NCBI GenBank assembly: GCA_022562335.1
Contig: JADFPM010000078.1
Location: 1 to 9,845, forward strand
From: Chloroflexota bacterium
GTDB taxonomy: Bacteria; Chloroflexota; Dehalococcoidia; Lucifugimonadales; UBA3495
Length of the DNA: 9,845 bases
Direction of reading: 5' to 3'
The translations under genes and the position numbers were made by a program. Positions 1 to 6,446 of the stretch are shown here, piece by piece. Under the pieces are notes generated by a model, which worked only from the letters and a program-made list of their open reading frames with translations, had not been told where the DNA came from and made no database searches. Within the stretch, counting starts at the first letter, position 1; every line of letters starts with the position of its first letter.

Positions 1-458
1 TTTCCGACCGTATCGGCCGCCGTCCCATAATCTCTTTCATCATGGCTGTCTCAGTGATTTTGCCGGTGGCCATAGCCCTGGGAGGAAGCGGCATCTGGAT
101 GAGCCTATCGGTGGCGCTATTCGGGTTGTTCCATTTCGCGGTCAACTCTCTGACCCAGGCCGCGGCCATTGACCTGGCTGAAGGAAAGGGATTGGAAGCG
201 ACATTCATCGGGCTGATGTGGGGCAGCAACTCGGCCTTCGGCGTCATATCGTTGCTGGCCGCCGGGATCCTGGTGGGTGCGTTGCCGGAGACCGCCTTCG
301 CGTGGGCTATGCCCGCGGGATTCACGGGATTTGGCTGGCATGCCGGACTGTACTTTGGGTCCGCGATGTTTTTCCTCGGTTGGCTGGTGTCGATGATAAT
401 TCCTGCCACCGGGGCGCCGCGACAGCAGATCGCAACTGCGGCGGGTTCAACAGCTTAG
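1..458 (+). CDS. MFS transporter, C-terminal part (5' end outside window)
   Basis: The reading frame is open from the first complete codon at position 3, so the gene starts upstream of the window. The first visible residues, SDRIGRRP, form the basic DRxGRR loop motif of the major facilitator superfamily. Four hydrophobic segments follow (from about MAVSVILPVAIALGG to GLYFGSAMFFLGWLVSMIIP), so the loop is most likely the repeat of motif A between helices 8 and 9, and helices 9-12 are what remains. The protein ends in a short polar tail and a TAG stop at 456-458. MFS proteins are inner-membrane secondary transporters; the substrate cannot be read from this fragment, although the style resembles general sugar or drug carriers. 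The gene converges on the mocA-like gene with only 24 bp between stop codons. The MFS family is clear; everything finer is unknown. Confidence 0.85.
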   Translation, partial: SDRIGRRPIISFIMAVSVILPVAIALGGSGIWMSLSVALFGLFHFAVNSLTQAAAIDLAEGKGLEATFIGLMWGSNSAFGVISLLAAGILVGALPETAFAWAMPAGFTGFGWHAGLYFGSAMFFLGWLVSMIIPATGAPRQQIATAAGSTA

Positions 459-482
459 CCCGCGCCAGCCTGGCCGTCCTGG

Positions 483-1082
483 TTAGGTATTACCGTCCAG
501 GGCCATTTCATAGTCCTCCGGGGTGTTCAGGTCCAAGAGGACTTCCGATGTCCCAAGTTCCACCCGGGCGGTGGAATTCTCATGCCGCCGGGTCACCGCC
601 TTGAGACCCTGGCTTTCCTCTTCGATCGACCCCACCTCCGGCAACAATTCCGCGGCTATGGCGATGGGGTGCCCGCCTTTGCCGTTGAAGGTGGGGATGG
701 TGATGAGCGATTCACCGGCCAGATGGTGCTGCAAGACTTGCCGGATGGTCTCGGGCTTCCGGGGCTGGTCGACGTTCAAGATCAGGATCACGCCGGGTTC
801 GAATTCTTCAACGGCCCGCAAACCGGCCTTGAGCGAGGTGGTCTTGCCCTGCAGATAATCGGGGTTCACCGTGCTGGAAACCCGGTCTTTGCCCTTTAAT
901 ATCGCTTCCAGTTCGGTTGCGCGGTGCCCAAGCACCACCACGACCCGGTCCGCTCCTGCTTCCAGCAACGCGGCGGCCTGGTGCTCCAATAAAGTTGAGC
1001 CCTGCCAAGGCAGCAGGGCTTTCAACTGTCCCATGCGGCTGGACTCGCCGGCCGCCAGGAGTATCGCAATCGTGGGTCCCAC
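483..1082 (-). CDS. mocA: MocA-like molybdenum cofactor nucleotidyltransferase
   Basis: This 199-residue protein has the hallmarks of the MobA/MocA NTP-transferase fold. The N-terminal nucleotide-binding loop LLAAGESSRMGQLKALLPW is at residues 8-26. NPDYLQGKTTSLKAGL (about 73-88), the DQP metal/nucleotide motif (105-107), GGHP (136-139) and a C-terminal DLNTPEDYE (184-192) follow in family order. MocA enzymes transfer CMP from CTP to Mo-molybdopterin, giving the cytosine dinucleotide cofactor used by xanthine-dehydrogenase-family enzymes; a close relative could use GTP. The start is GTG at 1082, preceded by an AAAGGGG ribosome site about 6 nt upstream. It lies 34 bp downstream of the XdhC gene on the same strand, an arrangement expected for a Moco maturation operon. 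Length is normal for the family (about 190-210). The family is secure; cytidylyl rather than guanylyl specificity is inferred from the XdhC neighbour. Confidence 0.88.
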   Translation of the reverse strand: MGPTIAILLAAGESSRMGQLKALLPWQGSTLLEHQAAALLEAGADRVVVVLGHRATELEAILKGKDRVSSTVNPDYLQGKTTSLKAGLRAVEEFEPGVILILNVDQPRKPETIRQVLQHHLAGESLITIPTFNGKGGHPIAIAAELLPEVGSIEEESQGLKAVTRRHENSTARVELGTSEVLLDLNTPEDYEMALDGNT

Positions 1083-1116
1083 TTCAGACCCCTTTCAATT
1101 TTGATATCGTGGAGAG

Positions 1117-2244
1117 CTAGACTTCCACCGTCCTCTCGGCGATGTTCGCCGCCCGTTCGATGAACCACTCGTCCATGCCCATGGGTCCACCTTTGCCGCC
1201 CCGGCGGACCATGATGATCTCCGACATGATGCTGACCGCCAGCTCTTCCGGCGTCAGGCCGCCTATGTCCAGCCCGATGGGAGCGTGGACCTCCCTGAGC
1301 CGATCCACCGGGGTGCCCTGCTCGATCAGACGCCGGTAAATCATGATGGTCTTGCGCCGGCTGCCCAGCAGGCCAATGTACCTCGCCTTGGTTCCCAGGG
1401 CCGATTCCAAGGCCATATCATCGAACCGGTGGCCCCTGGTGGCGACGACCACGAAACTGTTGACATTGAGAGAGACTTGGTCGGCCCAACTGCCGTATGG
1501 GGCCACCACGAGCTGTTCAGCGTCGGGAAAACGTTCCCGGTTGCAGAACTCGGGACGGTCGTCCACCACATATACCCGGTATCCCAACGACTGGGCCAGG
1601 TCGGCGGTGGCCTTGCCGACGTGGCCTCCACCAACCATCACCAATGTAGGCGGGGTGGTGAACCCTTCGACAAAGATCTCGGCCCCGGTATCGGTGGTGA
1701 ACGACTCGGTATTACCGACCTCCGCCACTTTCCGGGCCACTTCTATGGCTTTCTCATCCAACTCGGTATCGCCCAGGGTCCCCAGGACCGACCCATCCAA
1801 ACGCAAAAGCAGCTTGGCGCCCAAGTTATCAGCCCCTTCGGGCACGTTGACGACGGTGGCTAGGCCAACGGCGTCACCCCCTTCGTAAGCGGCCATCAAT
1901 TCGCTGCCTATGGACGAAAAGTCTTCGGGCTCCCACAAGGGCTCCAGGTAAAAGTACATGGTGCCGCCGCAAACCAGGCCGTCGCGGGCGGCTATGTCTT
2001 CGTTTAGATAATAATCTTTGAATTCGGGGCCACCGTGCTGCCGGAGGATCTCCTTGGCTGCGAACCAGATATCGCCTTCGACACAGCCTCCGCCGAGGGT
2101 GCCCACGCCGGTGCCGTCCTCGCGCACCAACAGCATGGCGCCCGCCTTCTGCGGAGTCGAACCCTTGGTCCGCACCACCGTGGCTAATACGCAGGGTTGG
2201 CCCTCTTTAGAGAGCTTGACCGCTTCTTCTATGACCTCTTTCAT
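1117..2244 (-). CDS. xdhC: XdhC/CoxI family molybdenum-enzyme maturation protein
   Basis: The 375-residue protein has two recognised parts. The N-terminal XdhC/CoxI domain includes ATVVRTKGSTPQKAGAMLLV (21-40), GTLGGGCVEGDI (48-59) and CGGTMYFYLEP (92-102). The C-terminal Rossmann-type domain includes VMVGGGHVG (202-210), VVDDRPEFCNRERFP (226-240), ATRGHRFDD (268-276) and APIGLDIGGLTPEELAVSI (321-339). XdhC-type proteins bind the molybdenum cofactor, promote its sulfuration, and deliver it to xanthine-dehydrogenase or CO-dehydrogenase-type apoenzymes in the cytoplasm. I chose ATG 2244 because the family alignment begins at MKEVIEEAVKLSKEG and a GGGAAGAG element lies just upstream. The frame stays open for 68 more codons upstream, but that translation is Arg/Gly/Pro-rich and unlike any domain. 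The mocA-like gene follows after 34 bp, so co-transcription is likely. No molybdoenzyme subunit is visible nearby, so the client is unknown. Confidence 0.9.
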   Translation of the reverse strand: MKEVIEEAVKLSKEGQPCVLATVVRTKGSTPQKAGAMLLVREDGTGVGTLGGGCVEGDIWFAAKEILRQHGGPEFKDYYLNEDIAARDGLVCGGTMYFYLEPLWEPEDFSSIGSELMAAYEGGDAVGLATVVNVPEGADNLGAKLLLRLDGSVLGTLGDTELDEKAIEVARKVAEVGNTESFTTDTGAEIFVEGFTTPPTLVMVGGGHVGKATADLAQSLGYRVYVVDDRPEFCNRERFPDAEQLVVAPYGSWADQVSLNVNSFVVVATRGHRFDDMALESALGTKARYIGLLGSRRKTIMIYRRLIEQGTPVDRLREVHAPIGLDIGGLTPEELAVSIMSEIIMVRRGGKGGPMGMDEWFIERAANIAERTVEV

Positions 2245-2597
2245 CCCACTCTTCCCATTAGGTCTGCTGGTTAAAATCGCCTGAAACCGCCTATCTAGCT
2301 TACCAAAAACCGTTGTGCCAAGCAAAGGAGAGCCGGCGTGCCCGCCGGGGCGCCGAAGGCTGGGGCTCCAACGGCCCGCCGCACCCACGGATTTCTCCAA
2401 CCCGGACAGTAACCCATTTCCGGATAAGATGTACCGGATGGACCACACCGTTCCACCCTGATACGCCTAGATATATTATATCGCGTTACGATCAACCAAT
2501 CATCGTGCTACGGCGCGATTCCCTTCGGCCAAAAGCCATGATTAGTAGCGGTCAGATTTGTATCTCCCCCATGATATCAGGTAAAATGTTATGTCAT
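2245..2597. other. Divergent intergenic region between xdhC and the C26 hydrolase
   Basis: About 350 bp separate the divergent starts and hold no convincing gene. Open frames cross it on both strands, but their translations lack domains. Nearer xdhC it is GC-rich, with a short perfect hairpin (CCGGCG, loop TGCC, CGCCGG at 2333-2348). Around 2471-2493 it becomes AT-rich, with TATTAT on the plus strand (2474-2479) overlapping TATAAT on the minus strand (2480-2475). Neither has a good -35 partner at 16-18 bp. A TATCG dyad directly abuts this AT core. TAAAAT at 2582-2587 lies 10 bp before the chosen start of the C26 gene and could be a -10 box for a nearly leaderless transcript. No tRNA, riboswitch or other RNA gene was recognised. 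Confidence 0.5.
2479..2493. promoter_or_regulatory. Candidate operator dyad TATCG-N5-CGATC
   Basis: TATCGCGTTACGATC is an imperfect inverted repeat (TATCG and CGATc arms) overlapping the AT-rich promoter-like core at 2471-2480. A related and better dyad sits at 3422-3438 upstream of gyrA. The two share TATATCGCGT, then ACGAT followed by an A-rich tail, differing by a short gap in the centre. Recurrence on both sides of one gene suggests a DNA-binding protein site; no regulator family can be named. Confidence 0.3.
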
Positions 2598-3332
2598 ATG
2601 GCGGTCATAGCTATTTCTTCTTCGGGGCCCAGGAACGCAACCCGCTACCGCGACGTCATGGAACCTTTGGGAGTGCAGGTGCGTTTGCTGACCCCGAAAG
2701 ACGACGGACACCGGACCACGGGAGATATGATGGGTGGGGTGAGTGGTTTGTTGCTGCCCGGGGGCCCAGACGTCGATCCAGCGCTATATCATCAGGAACC
2801 CGACCCCCAAGCCGGCTTGGTATTAAATCGCCCGTTGGACGACTTGGAACTGCGCCTGCTCCATCACGCCTTGGACCACGATATGCCGGTCCTGGCCATC
2901 TGCCGGGGGATGCAGGTCCTCAACGTCGCCTGCGGAGGCCAGTTGGTCCAAGACCTGCCCGGCCACCGTATCCAGCCAAAGACGGGTCCCGGGCCCGATC
3001 CCGAATCCAGTCCCGATGAAGCGATGTCCCATCAGATATATCTTTCTCCCGGCTCCAAGGCGGCTGCGGTGATCGGCATGGCCGGATTCTTCAAGGTCAA
3101 CAGCCTGCACCACCAGGGCCTGTACGAAGCCCAAAGGTCACCGCGATTGATGACCACCGCCTATTGTGTGGAGGATGGTCTCATCGAAGGTCTGGAAAGC
3201 CCGGAACATAGTTGGGTCATCGCCCTTCAGTGCCACCCGGAAAGGCAGAATGAAGTGCCGGGAATCTTCGCCAACCTTTTCGCAGCGTTTCAAGAGAGGG
3301 CGGAAAGCTATCAAACGGGAGTCGCCGCGTGA
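2598..3332 (+). CDS. Class I glutamine amidotransferase-like hydrolase (peptidase C26, PuuD type)
   Basis: This 244-residue protein shows the C26 gamma-glutamyl hydrolase pattern. It has LLLPGGPDVDPALYH (51-65), the nucleophile elbow AICRGMQVLNVACGG (100-114, Cys102), the VNSLHHQG motif (168-174) and LQCHPE (210-215, His213 and Glu215). Together these give a complete Cys-His-Glu triad. Relatives cleave gamma-glutamyl amide bonds, for example gamma-glutamyl-GABA in putrescine breakdown, in the cytoplasm. No synthetase, transporter or other polyamine gene is adjacent, so the substrate is open. The frame runs upstream to 2313, but that part is low-complexity and non-homologous. ATG 2598 (MAVIAISSSGPRN) matches where the family's first strand begins; ATG 2586 is an alternative with a weak AGG 4 nt upstream. 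No strong Shine-Dalgarno is present for either. A hairpin follows the stop at once. Confidence 0.85.
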   Translation: MAVIAISSSGPRNATRYRDVMEPLGVQVRLLTPKDDGHRTTGDMMGGVSGLLLPGGPDVDPALYHQEPDPQAGLVLNRPLDDLELRLLHHALDHDMPVLAICRGMQVLNVACGGQLVQDLPGHRIQPKTGPGPDPESSPDEAMSHQIYLSPGSKAAAVIGMAGFFKVNSLHHQGLYEAQRSPRLMTTAYCVEDGLIEGLESPEHSWVIALQCHPERQNEVPGIFANLFAAFQERAESYQTGVAA

Positions 3333-3335
3333 GTA

Positions 3336-3351
3336 AAGCCGCTATCGGCTT
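3336..3351 (+). terminator. Hairpin just after the C26 gene, possible terminator
   Basis: AAGCCG-CTAT-CGGCTT is a perfect 6-bp stem with a 4-nt loop, starting 4 nt after the TGA stop at 3330-3332. No U-run follows (the tail is GGCGTTCCC), so intrinsic termination would be weak. The last two bases of the stem overlap the candidate -35 box of the gyrA promoter. Confidence 0.35.
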
Positions 3352-3378
3352 GGCGTTCCCAGGAAAATCATCTATAAA
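3350..3378 (+). promoter_or_regulatory. Candidate sigma70-type promoter of gyrA
   Basis: TTGGCG (3350-3355, 4 of 6 to TTGACA) and TATAAA (3373-3378, 5 of 6 to TATAAT) are separated by exactly 17 bp. Transcription would begin near 3385, giving gyrA a leader of about 160 nt containing the TATCG dyad and the 3460-3487 hairpin. A second AT-rich box, TATATAAC near 3496-3503, could act as another -10 but has no matching -35. Confidence 0.4.
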
Positions 3379-3421
3379 ATCAAGACCGTGGGACGCGCCA
3401 AACCCCGGCCAACTCCCGATA

Positions 3422-3438
3422 TATCGCGTGACACGATA
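3422..3438. promoter_or_regulatory. Candidate operator dyad in the gyrA leader
   Basis: TATCGCGTGACACGATA is a 17-bp inverted repeat, TATCGYGT-G-ACRCGATA, with 7 of 8 arm positions paired around a central G. It lies about 45 bp downstream of the candidate -10 box, where a bound protein could act as a roadblock. Its relative at 2479-2493 lies in front of the C26 gene. I cannot assign it to a known regulator. Confidence 0.35.
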
Positions 3439-3459
3439 AACAAATGGATCCGTCTACCC

Positions 3460-3487
3460 CGGTCCCCTGGCCGATGCCTCGGGACCG
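3460..3487 (+). promoter_or_regulatory. Two-tier hairpin in the gyrA 5' leader
   Basis: CGGTCCC at 3460-3466 pairs with GGGACCG at 3481-3487 (7 bp). Inside, a CT/TC internal loop is followed by GGC-CGAT-GCC, giving a second 3-bp stem with a 4-nt loop. It sits about 60 nt before the gyrA start and has no U-tract after it, so it looks more like a leader RNA element than a terminator. GC content alone could yield such a structure; conservation would decide. Confidence 0.3.
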
Positions 3488-3547
3488 TCTCGGAATATAT
3501 AACCTTTAACCAGTGGAAGAGAGGGATGTGGAGAGGAGAAGCACGAT

Positions 3548-6223
3548 ATGGTAACCACCGCACCTGAAAGACTGCCCGACGGAACCCGCCCCATACGCAT
3601 CGATGAAGAGATGCGCACGTCGTACCTGACCTACGCCATGAGTGTGATCGTCTCCAGGGCGCTGCCCGACGTACGCGACGGTCTGAAACCGGTGCAGCGG
3701 CGCATACTCTTTGCCATGCAAGAGATGGGCTTGCGGGCCAACACCACCTTCCGGAAAACCGCCCGCATAGTCGGCGAAGTATTGGGCAAATACCACCCCC
3801 ACGGTGAATCCTCGGTATACGATTCGCTGGTTAGGATGGCCCAGCCGTTCTCCCTGCGTTATACCCTGGTCACGGGCCAGGGTAACTTCGGCAGCGTCGA
3901 CGGCGACCCGCCGGCCGCCATGCGCTACACCGAAGCCAGGTTGGCCCCCATCGCCGAAGAGCTGTTGGCCGACTTGGACCTGAACACGGTGGACTTTAGC
4001 TCCACCTTCGACGATTCGATGCAAGAACCCACGGTGCTGCCGGCGCGCCTGCCCAACATGCTGATCAACGGCGCCACCGGGATCGCCGTGGGAATGGCCA
4101 CCAACATACCACCCCACAATCTGGGTGAAGTTTGCGACGCAATATGCTATCTGGTGGACAATCCGGACTCCACCACGGAACGGCTGATGCAATTTGTCTT
4201 GGGGCCTGACTTTCCCACCGCCGGACTGATCCGCGGGAAACAAGGGATCGTCGATACCTACACCACAGGCCGGGGACGCATCATCATGGAAGGGGCCACC
4301 GAGATCGAGGAACTACGGGGAGGGCGGGAACAGATCATCATCACCGAACTGCCTTTCCAGGTGAACAAAGCCACCTTGGTGGAGAAAATGGCCCAGTTGG
4401 TGAGGGAGAAAAAGATCGAGGGCATCTCGGACATCCGGGACGAGTCGGACCGCCACGGTATGCGGATCGTCATCGAGTTACGGCGTGACGCCCAGGGAAA
4501 CATCGTCCTCAACAACCTGTTTAGACACACGTCACTGCGCACATCCTTCAATACCATCATGTTGGCCCTGGTGGACGGCCAGCCTCAGGTGCTGTCGCTG
4601 AAACAATGCCTGGCATTGTTCATCGCTCACCGCCAAATCGTCATCCGGCGGCGATCCGAGTTTTTACTGAAGCGGGCCCAAGACCGAGACCACATCGTCC
4701 AAGGCTTGCTTCTGGCCCTGGAGCGCATGGACGAAGTCGTGACCATCATCCGCGGTTCGGCCGATGTCGAAACCGCCAGGGCCGGCCTGATGGAACAGCT
4801 GGACCTAACCCAGGTCCAAGCTCAAGCCATTCTGGACATGCAACTAAGGCGCCTGGCGGGGCTGGAGCGGGAACGTCTGGAAAAAGAACACGACGACCTG
4901 GTCAAGACCATCTCGGACCTGGAAGCATTACTCGCCAGTCCTGAACAAGTGATGTCCGCCATCAAGACCGAGACCCGCAAGCTGAAAAAGGACTACGGCG
5001 ACCCGCGGCGCACCATCATCGAAGAAGCCGAGTTGCAGGGCACCACCGATGAGCAATTCATACCCAACGAAGACGTGGTGATCACCCTCAGCCAGCGGGG
5101 TTACATCAAACGGGTGCCCATCGACACCTACCGCACCCAACACCGGGGCGGCAAGGGCGTTATGGGCATGGCCACGCGGGAAGACGACGCGCTGATGGAC
5201 CTGGCGGTGGTGGACACCCATGAAACGCTGTTTTTCTTCAGCAACCGGGGCCGGGTTTATCCACTGCGGGCGTTCCAGATAAATTCCAATACCACTCGCA
5301 CGACCCGGGGAGCTCCATTGGTGAGCCTGCTTCCCCTGGCCAGGGGCGAGCAGATCCAGGCCATGCTGGCGATATCAAATCCCAAGGAGGCCGACTACCA
5401 GCTGATCCTGGCAACCAGGATGGGAGAGGTGAAAGCGCTGAAGACCGGCCAGCTTACCAACATAAGGCCCTCGGGCTTGATCGTCATGGACCTGGAACAG
5501 GGAGACGAGTTGGTCAGCGTCGGTCAGGCCGATGAAACCAGGGACGTGATCATGGTGTCGGAACGGGGCCAGGCCATCAAGTTCGCGGTTTCCGGCCTCA
5601 CTCCCCGCTCCCGGTCCGCCGGCGGCGTCCGCGGCATGCGGCTGATCGGGGACGACCGGGTGGTTGCCATGGGCATCGCGGCGCCAAACACCCATCTGCT
5701 GATCGTCAGCCGGAATGGGTACGGCAAGTCTACTCCGCTGTCCAGCTATCCCCGGTACAAGAGGGGAGGTCAGGGCGTGCGGACATTCCGGGTGACCGAA
5801 AAGGGTGGACCCGTGGCTGCTGCCCGGGTGGTCCCCGACACGCCGGGCCAGGAGATTTTCATCATATCCTCCAAGGCCCAAATGCAAAGGATCACCCTGG
5901 AAGACGTCCGGGTCACCGGTAGGAATACCCAGGGTGTCATCGTCTGGCGGGAGCGGGAGGCCGACGACTTCGTAGCAGCCATCGCCTGCTTCCACGAGTC
6001 CGACCGGAAATTGAGCGACAACGGTGACGACGACACGTCCAACGGTTCAACCAGAGGCTCTTCTACCAGGACGTCAGGTGCCGTAGCGTCCGACACGGAC
6101 ACGCCCGGCATCGAAGCCTCCGACACCGAAACGCCCGGTATTGACGCGCCCGACACGGAAATGCCCGAGGACGGCTCGTCCAACGGGCATAGAACCGATG
6201 ACGGGAACTCGGATGAAAAATAA
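3548..6223 (+). CDS. gyrA: DNA gyrase subunit A
   Basis: GyrA is the DNA-breaking and rejoining subunit of the A2B2 gyrase, which introduces negative supercoils. The 891-residue protein begins in the standard way (RIDEEMRTSYLTYAMSVIVSRALPDVRDGLKPVQRR, about 17-52). The quinolone-binding region KYHPHGESSVYD (81-92) keeps Ser88 and Asp92, equivalent to E. coli Ser83 and Asp87, so the usual resistance changes are absent. The catalytic tyrosine is Tyr127 in AAMRYTEARL. QHRGGKG at 531-537 is the GyrA box, which identifies gyrase rather than topoisomerase IV, and the beta-pinwheel C-terminal domain follows to about 814. Beyond that is an unusual tail of about 75 residues rich in Asp, Glu, Ser and Thr, with a degenerate 10-residue repeat. 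ATG 3548 has AGGAG 9 nt upstream. gyrB is not in the window. Identification is firm. Confidence 0.98.
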   Translation: MVTTAPERLPDGTRPIRIDEEMRTSYLTYAMSVIVSRALPDVRDGLKPVQRRILFAMQEMGLRANTTFRKTARIVGEVLGKYHPHGESSVYDSLVRMAQPFSLRYTLVTGQGNFGSVDGDPPAAMRYTEARLAPIAEELLADLDLNTVDFSSTFDDSMQEPTVLPARLPNMLINGATGIAVGMATNIPPHNLGEVCDAICYLVDNPDSTTERLMQFVLGPDFPTAGLIRGKQGIVDTYTTGRGRIIMEGATEIEELRGGREQIIITELPFQVNKATLVEKMAQLVREKKIEGISDIRDESDRHGMRIVIELRRDAQGNIVLNNLFRHTSLRTSFNTIMLALVDGQPQVLSLKQCLALFIAHRQIVIRRRSEFLLKRAQDRDHIVQGLLLALERMDEVVTIIRGSADVETARAGLMEQLDLTQVQAQAILDMQLRRLAGLERERLEKEHDDLVKTISDLEALLASPEQVMSAIKTETRKLKKDYGDPRRTIIEEAELQGTTDEQFIPNEDVVITLSQRGYIKRVPIDTYRTQHRGGKGVMGMATREDDALMDLAVVDTHETLFFFSNRGRVYPLRAFQINSNTTRTTRGAPLVSLLPLARGEQIQAMLAISNPKEADYQLILATRMGEVKALKTGQLTNIRPSGLIVMDLEQGDELVSVGQADETRDVIMVSERGQAIKFAVSGLTPRSRSAGGVRGMRLIGDDRVVAMGIAAPNTHLLIVSRNGYGKSTPLSSYPRYKRGGQGVRTFRVTEKGGPVAAARVVPDTPGQEIFIISSKAQMQRITLEDVRVTGRNTQGVIVWREREADDFVAAIACFHESDRKLSDNGDDDTSNGSTRGSSTRTSGAVASDTDTPGIEASDTETPGIDAPDTEMPEDGSSNGHRTDDGNSDEK
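6086..6172 (+). repeat. Three degenerate 30-bp tandem repeats in the gyrA 3' end
   Basis: In-frame units at 6086-6115, 6116-6145 and 6146-6172 (the last is 27 bp) encode ASDTDTPGIE, ASDTETPGID and APDTEMPED. The DNA copies differ mainly at third positions, so they look like an older expansion kept as an acidic, presumably disordered tail. Copy number could vary between strains. Confidence 0.8.
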
Positions 6224-6229
6224 TAGGAG

Positions 6230-6243
6230 GGGCTCGGAAGCCC
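6230..6243 (+). promoter_or_regulatory. Small hairpin between an orphan Shine-Dalgarno and ATG 6253
   Basis: GGGCT-CGGA-AGCCC forms a perfect 5-bp stem. It begins inside the strong purine stretch AGGAGGGG (6226-6232 and flanking bases) right after the gyrA stop, and ends 9 nt before ATG 6253. If folded, it would bring the remaining TAGGAG to a usual distance from that ATG. It has no U-tract, so a terminator role is unlikely. Confidence 0.25.
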
Positions 6244-6252
6244 GTCGGACCG

Positions 6253-6378
6253 ATGGGTAACGTTTGCCCCAAAACGGATCGTTTGGAAAGCATATTGGGG
6301 GTTTCCAAGCGATTCAGTGCGACGGAACACCTATTAGTTTGGATGGATGGACTCTATGCAATGCATGGTGATATGTAG
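6253..6378 (+). CDS. Possible small ORF downstream of gyrA (41 residues)
   Basis: ATG 6253 opens a 41-codon frame ending at TAG 6376-6378. The product begins MGNVCPKTDRLESILGVSKR and ends WMDGLYAMHGDM. I recognise no family, signal peptide or membrane segment. The only support is a strong Shine-Dalgarno-like AGGAGGGG about 20 nt upstream, too far unless the 6230-6243 hairpin shortens the gap. Against it, the frame spans a stem-rich and then AT-rich intergenic region and may be chance. It could also be a gene remnant. Confidence 0.15.
   Translation: MGNVCPKTDRLESILGVSKRFSATEHLLVWMDGLYAMHGDM
6267..6300 (+). terminator. Nested stem structure after gyrA, weak terminator candidate
   Basis: CCCCAA (6267-6272) can pair with TTGGGG (6295-6300). 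Inside it AAACG-GAT-CGTTT (6272-6284) forms its own 5-bp hairpin, sharing one base with the outer arm. The following bases are GTTTCC, a short T-run. This is the best terminator-like structure in the roughly 220 bp between gyrA and the alpha/beta hydrolase, but it is weak. Confidence 0.25.
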
Positions 6379-6417
6379 TATGATGATGACAATCGCCATA
6401 CAATATTACGATTCATG

Positions 6418-6431
6418 ATAATGGCTATTAT
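6418..6431. promoter_or_regulatory. Dyad ATAAT-GGCT-ATTAT before the hydrolase ribosome site
   Basis: A perfect 5-bp inverted repeat with a 4-bp centre ends 2 bp before the GGAGG ribosome site (6434-6438) of the hydrolase. The surrounding 6360-6431 stretch is clearly AT-richer than the genes. It contains ATGACA (6386-6391) and TACGAT (6407-6412), a possible -35/-10 pair with a short 15-bp spacer. The dyad may be an operator or part of the leader; either reading is tentative. Confidence 0.25.
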
Positions 6432-6446
6432 TCGGAGGTTTCTGGA

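Noticed and set aside
2245..2448. N-terminal extension of the XdhC frame to 2448
   Set aside because: The 68 extra residues are Gly/Arg/Pro-rich without any XdhC similarity. The family begins at the ATG at 2244, which has a purine-rich ribosome site.
2313..2597. N-terminal extension of the C26 hydrolase frame
   Set aside because: The extra 95 residues are basic and low in homology, and they cross an AT-rich promoter-like region. The class I amidotransferase fold starts near 2598.
3506..4243. Long minus-strand open frame over the start of gyrA (also 5375-5995 and 5770-6330)
   Set aside because: These are antisense shadows of gyrA created by its GC-rich third positions. Their translations are His/Gly/Arg-rich or Ser/Thr/Pro-rich, with no domain and no ribosome site.
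3548..6223. ParC (topoisomerase IV subunit A) instead of GyrA
   Set aside because: The intact GyrA box QHRGGKG and full-length beta-pinwheel domain mark gyrase.
6347..6418. A 23-codon Met-rich upstream ORF before the alpha/beta hydrolase
   Set aside because: No Shine-Dalgarno precedes it and the many ATGs come from an AT-rich ATG/ATA stretch. It is likely chance.
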